From NCBI GenBank assembly GCA_025359065.1, contig JANYHM010000031.1:1-38506 (forward strand): a stretch of DNA of 38,506 bases, read 5' to 3'. The notes beneath the pieces were generated by a model. That model was given only the letters and a program-made list of their open reading frames with translations, made no database searches and was not told where the DNA came from. A program made the translations under genes and the position numbers. The first letter of the stretch is position 1; each line of letters begins with the position of its first letter. Positions 25,117 through 36,301 of this stretch are shown here, in pieces. The stretch comes from Synechococcales cyanobacterium GL140_1_metabinner_5_sub (GTDB lineage Bacteria > Cyanobacteriota > Cyanobacteriia > Cyanobacteriales > Chamaesiphonaceae).

Positions 25117-25556
25117 GATCTGTAGGGACTAGAAAGTCTGGGGTATAGTATCGTCCTGCACAACAGCCTCTTAGCAGTCAGCACTAGGAATAAATACTCA
25201 TCAGATCTGATTTTATACCTAGTTACATTTTATGGCAAGATGTCAAGAAAAGTAAATTTATGTAAACGATTAGCCAAATCTAGCTTACCCCGCCAGCAAT
25301 GAATCTTGCAGCCAGGGTGATTTTGGCGTTTACACCATCTCAATGAAGTACAACCAAGTATAATTTTCGAGGACATTGGAGTTTGACATACTCCTCTGCC
25401 TAAACCTGCGACAGTTTTGCCTGAATGCATTCGGGCACGACCTGCGTACACGTTTGGTCTGAGGTTGCCTCAGACCCGTGCGTGGCAGGTTGTCTGGCAG
25501 GTCGGCACAGGGCTTTACGGCTACTAACGGTAATCAGACAATTTTTATAAACATCT
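25117..25556. other. Intergenic region with a compact structured block
   Basis: About 440 bp between the divergent ndhD and the ZnuA/MntC-like gene. The ndhD-proximal 250 bp shows nothing clear. From 25378 to about 25510 the sequence folds into several hairpins (listed separately). A 73-codon minus frame (25230-25451) has no signal of being real. Confidence 0.5.
25378..25504. ncRNA. Candidate structured RNA or mobile-element end
   Basis: Three structures in a row: GGAGT/ACTCC around TTGACAT (25378-25382 with 25390-25394); a near-palindrome GCCTGAATGCATTCGGGC (25419-25436); and a long arm in which 25437-25445 pairs with 25485-25493 (9 bp, one G-T), CACG (25449-25452) with CGTG (25477-25480), and GGTCTGAGG (25456-25464) with CCTCAGACC (25468-25476). 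A second GGCAGGTC at 25497-25504 could replace one arm, so two folds may compete. The block starts with TTTGACATACTCC, similar to what I recall from ends of IS200/IS605 elements in cyanobacteria. It may be a relic of one, a lone HEARO-like RNA, or a leader of the next gene. Confidence 0.35.
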
Positions 25557-26573
25557 ATGAATATCTTTACTGCTAAGAAATTACGCCAACGGCTTGGCAT
25601 CAAAATGCTATCGGTTGGTCTAGGGGTTTTGCTGTTAGCCTGTAATCAAACCAAACCCGAAGAACCCACGGCTCCGCCGCCTAAACCCAAACCCACCAGT
25701 GACAAACCTCAAGTAGTGGCCACGAGCAGCGTTATTTGTGATTTGACCAAAATGATTGCGGGCAGCTCGATCGATCTCAAATGCCTAATTCCCCCAGATA
25801 AAGAGCCGCAAACTTACGAAGCCAATATCACCGACTTGAATAATGCTGATGTTTTGCTTTACAACGGCTATGGGCTAGAAGCAGGAATGGATAAAGCCAT
25901 TAAAAGCAGCACCGCTGAAAAAAAGGTAGCAGTAGCCGAGTTAGCAGTGCCCAACCCTGAAAAGAAAGACGGGAAACCCAATCCCTATCTTTGGCACAAT
26001 GCTTTCCGGGCGCTAGAAATGGCCAAAACTATCAAACGCACCCTCTCTGATGTTGCCCCCAAGAATGCAGAGCTTTACACCAAAAACTACGATAACTTTG
26101 ACAAACAAATGACTGTGATGCAGGAGTGGCTCAAGCGTCAGATTGCCAGCATTGAACCCAAAGATCGACAGCTCGTTAGCAGTAGGAACTCTTTGGTCTA
26201 CTACTCCAACTCCTACAATATTGCGATAGAAGGCTCGGCCTACGGCAACAGCACTGCGGACAAACCTACCTCAGAGCAGGTCGAAAAAACTGTAGCACGA
26301 CTGAAGAAACTAAAAATCAAAGCCGTCTTTAATGAAGTCAACACCGATCCACTGCCACTGGCCGAAATCGCTAAAAAAGCTGGCATCAAGGTAGCTAAAG
26401 GTGAGCTATATGCAGATGGATTAGGCAAAGAAGGCAGCGATGCCGATACCTACATCAAAATGATGCAGCACAATACCAAGGTCATTTTAGAAGGTTTAGG
26501 CGGCAAATATACTGCTATCCAGCTACCAAAAGAGGCTAAAGAAAAAAATAAAAAAGAAGATAAAAAGAAATAG
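25557..26573 (+). CDS. ZnuA/MntC-like substrate-binding lipoprotein lacking usual metal ligands
   Basis: A 338-residue lipoprotein with lipobox LLLAC (Cys29). A Pro/Lys-rich linker is followed by the two-lobe fold of the cluster A-I (zinc/manganese) binding proteins: TSSVICDLTKMIAG, IPPDKEPQTYEAN, ADVLLYNGYGLE, and an ELYADGLG segment. Against the MntC pattern as I recall it (His, His, Glu, Asp ligands), the positions here read Gln85, Tyr144, Arg210 and Asp287, so three of four are changed. It may bind another ligand or have only a structural role. No permease or ATPase genes of an ABC transporter are nearby. The tail is Lys-rich. It is divergent from ndhD. Confidence 0.75.
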   Translation: MNIFTAKKLRQRLGIKMLSVGLGVLLLACNQTKPEEPTAPPPKPKPTSDKPQVVATSSVICDLTKMIAGSSIDLKCLIPPDKEPQTYEANITDLNNADVLLYNGYGLEAGMDKAIKSSTAEKKVAVAELAVPNPEKKDGKPNPYLWHNAFRALEMAKTIKRTLSDVAPKNAELYTKNYDNFDKQMTVMQEWLKRQIASIEPKDRQLVSSRNSLVYYSNSYNIAIEGSAYGNSTADKPTSEQVEKTVARLKKLKIKAVFNEVNTDPLPLAEIAKKAGIKVAKGELYADGLGKEGSDADTYIKMMQHNTKVILEGLGGKYTAIQLPKEAKEKNKKEDKKK

Positions 26574-29618
<3,045 letters not shown>

Positions 29619-29643
29619 CAGTAACGCTGTAATAACAATAGCT

Positions 29644-30396
29644 TTAAATATTAGATGGGGTGAAAGCTCCATCTTTTTTGTGAGCCAGTCGCAGCTTTCG
29701 TGCGGCGGGTAACTGCCACCAAGCTAAATGTGGTAAATCGTGATGTTCTTCGTGGTAGCCGAAGTGATAACAACTAATAAATGACCAAAATTCTGAAAAA
29801 GGTGTACTGGTCGATCGGCTCTTGTTTATATAACCACCCACCGGTTCACTATGGGGCAGAAAAGTACCAAAGAAAAATAGCTGAAAAGAGCTGGCCACCG
29901 AAGGAAACACCCAGAACCAAGCCATATTAACTTCTGGGACATGTAGTAGCTGGTGAATTGCATGAAAAATCGAAACCAGCAAGACAATCCGCAGCCAGCT
30001 CCAGTAGTTCTGCATAAAGTTGAAATACCAGGCAAAGAAATTGCTCTGTTTGCCATTGTGATAGTCTGGATCGCCAACTACTGCTGGAATCTGATGATGG
30101 GTATTGTGCATTAGACGCATTTTGCCGAAGGGAAACATGGCATACACAAACAGCACAAAGCTACCGATCGCATCATTTACTTTAGGATTGTTGGGGGCGA
30201 TCGATCCGTGCATTCCATCATGAGCTGTCACAAACAGTCCCACGTATAAAAACATTTGCCATGCAAAGCCCACGAATTTTAGCCAGGTCGGTAACTGGGC
30301 GAGATCTAAACTGAATAATGCCATTGTGCTGGTTATCCAGATCCCAATTAGCGACAGTGCTACCCACAGTCCCTTGTTTGTCGCCTTTACGGTCAT
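29644..30396 (-). CDS. crtW: Beta-carotene ketolase, CrtW type
   Basis: A 250-residue membrane enzyme of the fatty-acid-desaturase superfamily. The start at 30396 (MTVKATNKG) is chosen over 30450 because GGAG stands 6 bases ahead of it. The di-iron histidine motifs are present: TAHDGMHGS, MHNTHHQIP with PDYHNGK, and YHFGYHEEHHDLPH. FFAWYFNFMQNYWSW and FGTFLPHSEPVGGY match the CrtW family (Nostoc CrtW148 type) and not the CrtR hydroxylases. It adds keto groups to the beta rings of carotenoids, giving echinenone or canthaxanthin, used for photoprotection. Its last 12 codons overlap the terminator of apcE on the other strand. Confidence 0.9.
   Translation of the reverse strand: MTVKATNKGLWVALSLIGIWITSTMALFSLDLAQLPTWLKFVGFAWQMFLYVGLFVTAHDGMHGSIAPNNPKVNDAIGSFVLFVYAMFPFGKMRLMHNTHHQIPAVVGDPDYHNGKQSNFFAWYFNFMQNYWSWLRIVLLVSIFHAIHQLLHVPEVNMAWFWVFPSVASSFQLFFFGTFLPHSEPVGGYINKSRSTSTPFSEFWSFISCYHFGYHEEHHDLPHLAWWQLPAARKLRLAHKKDGAFTPSNI
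29653..29679 (+). terminator. Intrinsic terminator of apcE inside the crtW 3' end
   Basis: The stem is AGATGGGG (29653-29660) with CTCCATCT (29667-29674), one G-T pair, loop TGAAAG, then a run of six T (29674-29679). It codes for the last residues of CrtW on the other strand, so one DNA stretch serves both uses. Confidence 0.75.
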
Positions 30397-30538
30397 TCCT
30401 AACTCCAATCGTTCAAAGACTTCTATAAAATGCCTCACGTACCTTAACATTTATAGAGCAATGGGCAGTAGTATTCGTAGATAACAGCAGGCATCTATCG
30501 ATGGGTTAAACTAATCAAAAGCTAATTCCACTAAATCC

Positions 30539-30949
30539 ATGTTTCAGGTTTCTAAAAATATCAGTCTGCCTCTTGGCGAGATCGAAATCAGCGCTATTCG
30601 ATCGCAGGGTGCTGGCGGTCAGAATGTAAACAAGGTAGCCAGTGCCGTTCATTTACGCTTTGATATTTTGGCTTCGTCGTTGCCAGAGCATTACAAGGCA
30701 AGACTCTTAAAACTGTGCGATCGAAGGATTACCACAGAGGGCGTGGTGGTAATTAAGTCTCAGGAACATCGCAGTCAGGAGCGGAACCGTGATGAAGCGT
30801 TCGATCGATTGCGTTCTTTGATTTTGAGTGTGGCGGTGGTGGTGTTGCCCCGTAAAATTAGGCAGCCCAGCGTGGGTCAGCATCGAAGACGGCTAGAGTC
30901 CAAGAAAAGGCGATCAGAAACTAAGGAGCTGCGGCGGAGCGTGGAGTAG
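30539..30949 (+). CDS. arfB: Peptidyl-tRNA hydrolase ArfB / release-factor-like protein
   Basis: A 136-residue protein with the release-factor catalytic motif GAGGQNVNK (GGQ at residues 26-28), then the usual beta/alpha domain (HLRFDILASSLPEH, VVIKSQEHRSQERNRDEA) and a basic tail (KIRQPSVGQHRRRLESKKRR) that inserts in the empty mRNA channel. ArfB (YaeJ) frees ribosomes stalled on mRNAs without a stop codon. Length and layout are normal. The next gene, an AIPR family protein, begins directly at the base after its stop (TAGATG), with GGAG at the end of arfB serving as ribosome site, so the two are translated together. Confidence 0.88.
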   Translation: MFQVSKNISLPLGEIEISAIRSQGAGGQNVNKVASAVHLRFDILASSLPEHYKARLLKLCDRRITTEGVVVIKSQEHRSQERNRDEAFDRLRSLILSVAVVVLPRKIRQPSVGQHRRRLESKKRRSETKELRRSVE

Positions 30950-32728
30950 ATGGATAACAAGCAGTTATTTATAGATGGATACTTAAGTAGAATTTCTGAG
31001 CAGTTTGGAATTAATAAAGATACTGCCTTTGAGATTTTTTCGATCGCAGCTATCACTGAGCGCCCATTTCAGGAAGTATATGACGATATTCAAATTAGGC
31101 AGAAGTTAGATACTAATCTCAAAGGTAAGGATGGAGGGATAGATGGTGTAGCGTTTGTGGAGCAAGGTGGCTACTACACATTAATGGTTTTTCAGTGTAA
31201 AAACAGCTTGAGTTTAAAAGCCAATCAGCTAGATAAGTTTCGACACGACGTGGATGATCTTTTTGTCTATGGAATAGACAAGCTGCATACAGAGTTACTT
31301 CAGCCAAAAATCAATGAATATCAGCAGCTCTCGAAAGATGGGTTTATTATCGAAATCAAGTATTATTTCATCTACGCTGGGGCAAATAATGATCCCAATT
31401 ATGCTGCAAATAACAACATATATCAGGCTTACCATAAACCAGATGAATATGAAATCTGGGATATAGAAGCGATTTATCAGAAAATTAGTCAGCTTATTAA
31501 GGCTCAGGCTAAACGTAAGGATATTAAATTCATTTTTAATCCGCAGCTCTCCAATATTGTGATTTCTGATCGGCAGGGGCAAGGTCTTTACACATATTCT
31601 GTTGGTAATGTCCGAGCCGCAAATTTTCGGATTGCCGCCGATGAACTTTGCCAGTTAGTTGAGCAAGAGCTGGTAGCTAATAATACATACAAATTTCTTT
31701 TTTCTGATAATATCCGGTCTTTTTTAGGATTTAAAGTCAGACCAAATCAGAGGATGAAAGGGACTTTAACAGATCCAGATGCAGCGATCTATTTTCCATT
31801 GCTGAATAATGGGGTGACAATTATCTGTGAAAAAATGGAGATTCCAGCGACGTTACAGAATGGCAAATATATTTTGCCAGCTCACAACCCGATCATTGTG
31901 AATGGTTTGCAAACTACTCGGGTGATCTATGAAGTGCTAAAAGAGAGCAAGCGCAGGGGGATTAATAGCCTGCACAATGTTTTTGTTAATGTGCGGTTAT
32001 ATGAAACAAGTGACACGGAGATAGTTGAAAAAATCACAGATGCCACTAATACTCAGACCCCGATTTCTTACAAAGACAAAGTGAGCAACAAAGATTTTAA
32101 TTTGTATGCCAAAGAAATATTCGCAAATAATGGAATAGCGTACATTACTAAGCGAGGTGAGGTTTTTTCTAATCATCTCAGTAAGCAGTTGAAATCTACA
32201 ATAGAAAGCGATACGCTGCTGCGCTTTTGGTATGCGACTTTTTATGAGCAGCCAGAAACGGCAAAAAATAGTGTATACGAAGTTATGGAGGCGGTCTTTG
32301 ATGCGGCCAACAATAATGTTCATCCACTGCACGAATTATTTAACGGCGAAAAAGATTCACCGATATACCAACAGTTGCTTTACGCTTACAAAATTTATCG
32401 TTGTGTTCAAGGAAAAAAAGAAACTCAACAAAATGCCAGGGGATACAATAGCCATGCGATCGAGCTGTTGGCCTATGGTGTTTACAAGTATTTAGAGGAT
32501 GATTTGGTCGGCATTAACAATCCCGATCGCCTGGAGGAAGCCTATCAGTTTGCTTTTAATATGATGGCGCAAATCATCAAAGCACAGCTAGAGCTTTATA
32601 GGCAGCAAGGAAAGTCATTTTCTTACAGCGGCTACTTTCGCAAATCTAAGTGCCGATTTGAATACAATATTAGAGCTGGCATTATTGATGATGATTCGAT
32701 CGTTGAGAAGCTAAAAAAAGGTCATTAA
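30950..32728 (+). CDS. AIPR family protein (putative abortive infection phage resistance)
   Basis: A 592-residue cytoplasmic protein. The N-terminal part (about 30-175) reads like a restriction-endonuclease-fold module: GKDGGIDGVAFVEQGGYYTLMVFQCKNSLS, a D-x(n)-(Q)xK-like pattern. The AIPR region follows (about 215-430): VRAANFRIA, 'FLFSDNIRSFLGFK', 'FPLLNNGVTIICEKME', 'PIIVNGLQTTRVIYEVL', 'DATNTQTPISYKDKVSN'. These match the AIPR family as I know it. Such proteins are linked to phage defence, possibly by nuclease action; the mechanism is not established. It directly follows arfB with zero spacing. It is the only visible defence gene in the window. Confidence 0.85.
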   Translation: MDNKQLFIDGYLSRISEQFGINKDTAFEIFSIAAITERPFQEVYDDIQIRQKLDTNLKGKDGGIDGVAFVEQGGYYTLMVFQCKNSLSLKANQLDKFRHDVDDLFVYGIDKLHTELLQPKINEYQQLSKDGFIIEIKYYFIYAGANNDPNYAANNNIYQAYHKPDEYEIWDIEAIYQKISQLIKAQAKRKDIKFIFNPQLSNIVISDRQGQGLYTYSVGNVRAANFRIAADELCQLVEQELVANNTYKFLFSDNIRSFLGFKVRPNQRMKGTLTDPDAAIYFPLLNNGVTIICEKMEIPATLQNGKYILPAHNPIIVNGLQTTRVIYEVLKESKRRGINSLHNVFVNVRLYETSDTEIVEKITDATNTQTPISYKDKVSNKDFNLYAKEIFANNGIAYITKRGEVFSNHLSKQLKSTIESDTLLRFWYATFYEQPETAKNSVYEVMEAVFDAANNNVHPLHELFNGEKDSPIYQQLLYAYKIYRCVQGKKETQQNARGYNSHAIELLAYGVYKYLEDDLVGINNPDRLEEAYQFAFNMMAQIIKAQLELYRQQGKSFSYSGYFRKSKCRFEYNIRAGIIDDDSIVEKLKKGH

Positions 32729-32792
32729 TTATTTTGCTTTAATTTGTTATCTTCGCTGCTTTCGACAATACTCGATCAGTCAACAGATTCAT

Positions 32793-32828
32793 AAAAAGCA
32801 CGAGTCAGAATATGTTTCTAACTCGTGC
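32793..32828 (-). terminator. Terminator of the transketolase-like gene
   Basis: The arms GCACGAGT (32798-32805) and ACTCGTGC (32821-32828) pair, with AGAA/TTCT further inside after one mismatch. On the minus strand it is followed by five T (plus-strand A at 32793-32797). It sits just after the stop of 32847-34748. Confidence 0.7.
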
Positions 32829-32846
32829 AGCTTAAAACCTAACTGA

Positions 32847-34748
32847 CTACTTCATTAACTTCTTAACAGAAGCCATAATGCCTACTGGGTCAAGACCTTG
32901 GTGAGGGAATTGCTCCCATAGACCGCCACAGCCTTCGATGTGAGTACCAAGGTGATTGTAGTTAGGCTTGTAGCCACGCTCTAGCAGCCAGGAACCAAAA
33001 CGGCTACCCAAGCCTGTTTTACGGTTGAAAGATTCCACTACTAATACCATTGGCGATTTACCAATTTTGGCCATAGTCTCTTCATCGATCGAAGTCAAAG
33101 TAGCCTTATTAATTAAACCCACATCAATTCCCTCTTGCTTCAGACGCTCCACCGCATCCAAAGAGCGATATAGCGCTTCACCATAGCTCACAATATAGCC
33201 CTGAGTACCTTCCCGGATTACTTCATCTTTACCAGAGACAAACTTGTAATCACCACCAAAGAACTCTTTACCATCAGTACCTAAAATATTGGGCACCTTC
33301 GATCGAGTAGAGAACACAAAGCGCAAGCCAGGATTATGGAAAATAGTCTCTAAACAAGCTCGCATTTGGTTGGGGTCAGCCGGGAAATACAAATTAGTGG
33401 CATAACCATCACTCAAACCATTATCAGCGAACATATTGTTCAAACCAAAGTGGCAAGTGTTATCGGCCATGTCATCAATTCCAGAATGAGAGAAGTGACT
33501 CAGCACATTGGAGTTGTTTAACCGCGCCATAGTAATCTCAGAAATACACATTTCTAAGAAAGCGCTAAAAGTACCAAAAATACCCTGCTTACCAGCTTCC
33601 ATGCCAAAGCCCGCTGCTGCTGAGAAGTTACCGCGCTCCATGATGCCAGAAGAAATAAATACTTCGGGGTAAGCATCGTGAATTTTCTTCAGACCACAAG
33701 AGCCTTCTAAATCACTGTCAATTACCCGGACTTTGGCAACCCGATCGGCCTCACTCATTTTGCCGAGGATCGATACACAAGCATCACCAAACACGTTGCG
33801 GTTGGCATCCATCGTAGTGGTGGAACCCAAGAAAGTGTAGTCTTGCTTAGCAGGCTTGGCCGATTCAATTAAAGCAACAGCTTCATTGTGACCGCGCTCT
33901 TTGAGGTATTCTATGGCCAGCTTCACCGAAATCACGTCGTGACCGTGAGTAGAGCCTTCTAACCCCTTAATGCCGGGGCACATCGGGCGCTTATTGATAA
34001 TAGCGATCGGGCCGGGGGTGTTGATGGCGGTACAGATATTTTTGTACAGACTATCGATATCTTCACCGTCGCCTTCGATTACTTGTAAGCCATGACCGGT
34101 GAGAGTCTGCGCTACAGTACAGCCTTTCAAATATGCCGAAGGATGGCCAGCGATCGTGACATCATTGTCATCAATAATTAACTTGACATTCAAGCCCTGA
34201 GCCACAGCTAGTCGAGCAGCTTCAGCATCGTTACCTTCTTGCTGTGAACCATCGGAGCCTAAGCAAAAAGCAATCTTGCTAGGGTTAGCCATGGCTACGC
34301 CGTTGACATAAGGCCACATGTGACCCAGACGACCGGAGCTGAACTTTACACCAGGAGTGAAACCTAGCTCGGGGTGTCCAGGTAAGTGAGAATTTGCTTC
34401 TCTATAGAGCATGAGCTGCTCAGCAGGCAAGTCGCCATGCAAAGTGGACATCAAATACTGAGTGGCTACCCGGTGGCCTGCTTCGTCAAAAAAGATCGGA
34501 ACGAACTTATCTGCATGGCTGCGAAACAGAGCATCTAGAATCATTACTTCGGGCACGGTGTCATAAGGGCCGCCGGTGTGGCCGCCTACGCCTCGGGCAG
34601 CACCAGTAGCGGTGAAAAAGACGATCGCGTCGCGGCAGAGTTGAATATTGAATTGCAGATCAGCTTTCTGCTCGGCGGTAAGAGTGGGCTGGCTGGGGTC
34701 GAGGGTGATTTTCTTATAAGCGCTAAGGTCGATCGGGAATTTAGTCAT
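32847..34748 (-). CDS. Transketolase-like thiamine diphosphate enzyme
   Basis: A 633-residue protein with the three-part layout of transketolases: a thiamine diphosphate domain (about 1-300) with GVGGHTGGPYDTVPEV, FDEAGHRVATQ and the cofactor/Mg motif GSDGSQQEGN ... IIDDNDV; a pyrimidine domain (about 310-480) with GIMERGNFSAAAGFGMEAG, where the catalytic Glu is expected; and a C-terminal domain (about 490-633). Classical transketolases are about 670 residues and begin differently, so this is a separate subfamily, perhaps with a different sugar substrate. Whether it replaces or adds to the Calvin-cycle enzyme cannot be told here. It stands alone with its own terminator. Confidence 0.8.
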   Translation of the reverse strand: MTKFPIDLSAYKKITLDPSQPTLTAEQKADLQFNIQLCRDAIVFFTATGAARGVGGHTGGPYDTVPEVMILDALFRSHADKFVPIFFDEAGHRVATQYLMSTLHGDLPAEQLMLYREANSHLPGHPELGFTPGVKFSSGRLGHMWPYVNGVAMANPSKIAFCLGSDGSQQEGNDAEAARLAVAQGLNVKLIIDDNDVTIAGHPSAYLKGCTVAQTLTGHGLQVIEGDGEDIDSLYKNICTAINTPGPIAIINKRPMCPGIKGLEGSTHGHDVISVKLAIEYLKERGHNEAVALIESAKPAKQDYTFLGSTTTMDANRNVFGDACVSILGKMSEADRVAKVRVIDSDLEGSCGLKKIHDAYPEVFISSGIMERGNFSAAAGFGMEAGKQGIFGTFSAFLEMCISEITMARLNNSNVLSHFSHSGIDDMADNTCHFGLNNMFADNGLSDGYATNLYFPADPNQMRACLETIFHNPGLRFVFSTRSKVPNILGTDGKEFFGGDYKFVSGKDEVIREGTQGYIVSYGEALYRSLDAVERLKQEGIDVGLINKATLTSIDEETMAKIGKSPMVLVVESFNRKTGLGSRFGSWLLERGYKPNYNHLGTHIEGCGGLWEQFPHQGLDPVGIMASVKKLMK

Positions 34749-34852
34749 ATATTTTCTCTCATAACAAATTTTATGCCAGCCGTAGGCTGATTCAGGAAAG
34801 AGTATATCTTAGTGAGCCACCGGGAACCCAATTTTAGTAAGAGAACCCAACT

Positions 34853-36199
34853 TTAGTATTTTTTGATCACTTGGATATTCACACCAGTCTTAGGAGCTAG
34901 AGTAACTCCTCGTCTGGCTGGGGCGATCGGCAATTTATCTGTGAGCTTTAATTCACAGCCTGCCAAAATTTCGGTGATCACCAGCTTTAATTCCATTTGT
35001 GCCAAAGCCAGACCAACACAGCGCCGACTACCACCGCCAAACGGAAAATATTCGTAGGGCGAAAACTGTCTGTCTAAAAACCGCTGAGGATTGAAAACAC
35101 TTGGTTCGGGGTATAAATCTGGGCGATGATGAGTCAAATATATCGAACCCATCACTACGTTGCCTGGAACAATATCGTACCCCTGTAATGACACTGCTTC
35201 TTGAGCAATTCGAGGAAAGGTCAACATTGCCACCGGATGAATCCGCAACACTTCAGAGCAAAAGGCTCCCAAATAAGCCAATTTACTCACTGCCATGCCA
35301 TCTCGTTCTTCACCCAATGTCGCAATCTCTGCCCGCAGTTTTGCCTGCACTTCTGGCAGCATGGTGCTCCAATAAATTGCCCAAGACAAAGCTGTAGCAG
35401 TAGTTTCATGCCCAGCAAACAGCAGTGTCATCAACTCATCCCGTAATTCTAAATCATCCATGCCCTGACCATCGGCATCTTTCGATCCAATCAATAAATT
35501 CAAAATATCAGTGCGATTAGGTTGATAATTGCTGCGCCTTTCCGAAATTTCCTGATAAATCAATTTGTCGATTTCGATCATGTTGCGCTGAAACTTACCC
35601 CAAGGACTCCAGGCTCCTAAGTCTTGCTGTAATTTGGGAATAAAGAGATAGCTAGATTTTAGGGGAGAATCGGTTAAAGACAGTAACTCCACCAGTTTTT
35701 CTCGAATCTGATCAAACCTTTCGCCTTGGTATATACCAAACACCGTCTGCAAAATCACCGACAGCGAGATGGACTGCATTTGCTCGCGGGCATTTAGGGT
35801 GGTGTTGAGTGGCCACTGGGTAATTAAATCACGGGTAATTTTCTGAATCAAGCTATTATAGCTGCGTACTTTATCTCCATGAAAAGCGGGCATCACCAAC
35901 TGACGACGCTGACGATGCTCAGGTTCATCTAATAAAATAGTCCCATGGTCGCCCAAAAATGGCTGAAGAATTTGGTTAACACTTCCCGGAGCTGCAAACT
36001 GCTTGGTGTCACTGGTCAAGAGCTGCTGTACTGCGGCGGGGCTGCTAGTGAAAATGACTCCTTTAAACAGGCCAGTCATCTGGACAGCAAAAGTATCTCC
36101 ATACCGTCGATCGCAGTCATGCAGATACTTCACCGGATTCGTGATCCATTGCCATAGCTGAATGGCGTTGGGATTTTTAACTTCTGGGATGGGAGTCAT
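34853..36199 (-). CDS. Cytochrome P450, CYP110-like
   Basis: A 448-residue P450 from the ATG at 36199 (MTPIPEVKNP); an upstream TTG (36253) is in frame but less likely. The I-helix oxygen-binding motif AGHETTATA, the ExxR in EVLR, and the heme ligand loop FPFGGGSRRCVG are all present. No membrane anchor is seen, so it is a soluble bacterial type. Sequence features (ITNPVKYLHDCDRRYGD, 'FRGAPINCP'-free middle, 'LDEPEHRQRRQLVMPAFHGD') fit the CYP110 group, common in cyanobacteria and reported to hydroxylate fatty acids or alkanes. No redox partner gene lies next to it. Confidence 0.88.
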   Translation of the reverse strand: MTPIPEVKNPNAIQLWQWITNPVKYLHDCDRRYGDTFAVQMTGLFKGVIFTSSPAAVQQLLTSDTKQFAAPGSVNQILQPFLGDHGTILLDEPEHRQRRQLVMPAFHGDKVRSYNSLIQKITRDLITQWPLNTTLNAREQMQSISLSVILQTVFGIYQGERFDQIREKLVELLSLTDSPLKSSYLFIPKLQQDLGAWSPWGKFQRNMIEIDKLIYQEISERRSNYQPNRTDILNLLIGSKDADGQGMDDLELRDELMTLLFAGHETTATALSWAIYWSTMLPEVQAKLRAEIATLGEERDGMAVSKLAYLGAFCSEVLRIHPVAMLTFPRIAQEAVSLQGYDIVPGNVVMGSIYLTHHRPDLYPEPSVFNPQRFLDRQFSPYEYFPFGGGSRRCVGLALAQMELKLVITEILAGCELKLTDKLPIAPARRGVTLAPKTGVNIQVIKKY

Positions 36200-36301
36200 A
36201 GAGCTGTTCAGATAGTTGCTGTTAACATTATAGCGATTTAATTTTCCAGACAAGAATCACCGTATCAAACCTTTGATGCGGCAAGTAGTTAAAGATCTGA
36301 T

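Noticed and set aside
25230-25603. Minus-strand frames of 73 and 67 codons over the structured block
   Set aside because: They overlap each other and the hairpins; Cys/Arg-rich content comes from the repeats, and no transposase motif is seen.
29644-30450. Calling this gene crtR (beta-carotene hydroxylase)
   Set aside because: The FFAWYFNFMQNYWSW and FLPHSEPVGGY segments and the YHEEHHDLPH box match CrtW ketolases more closely than hydroxylases.
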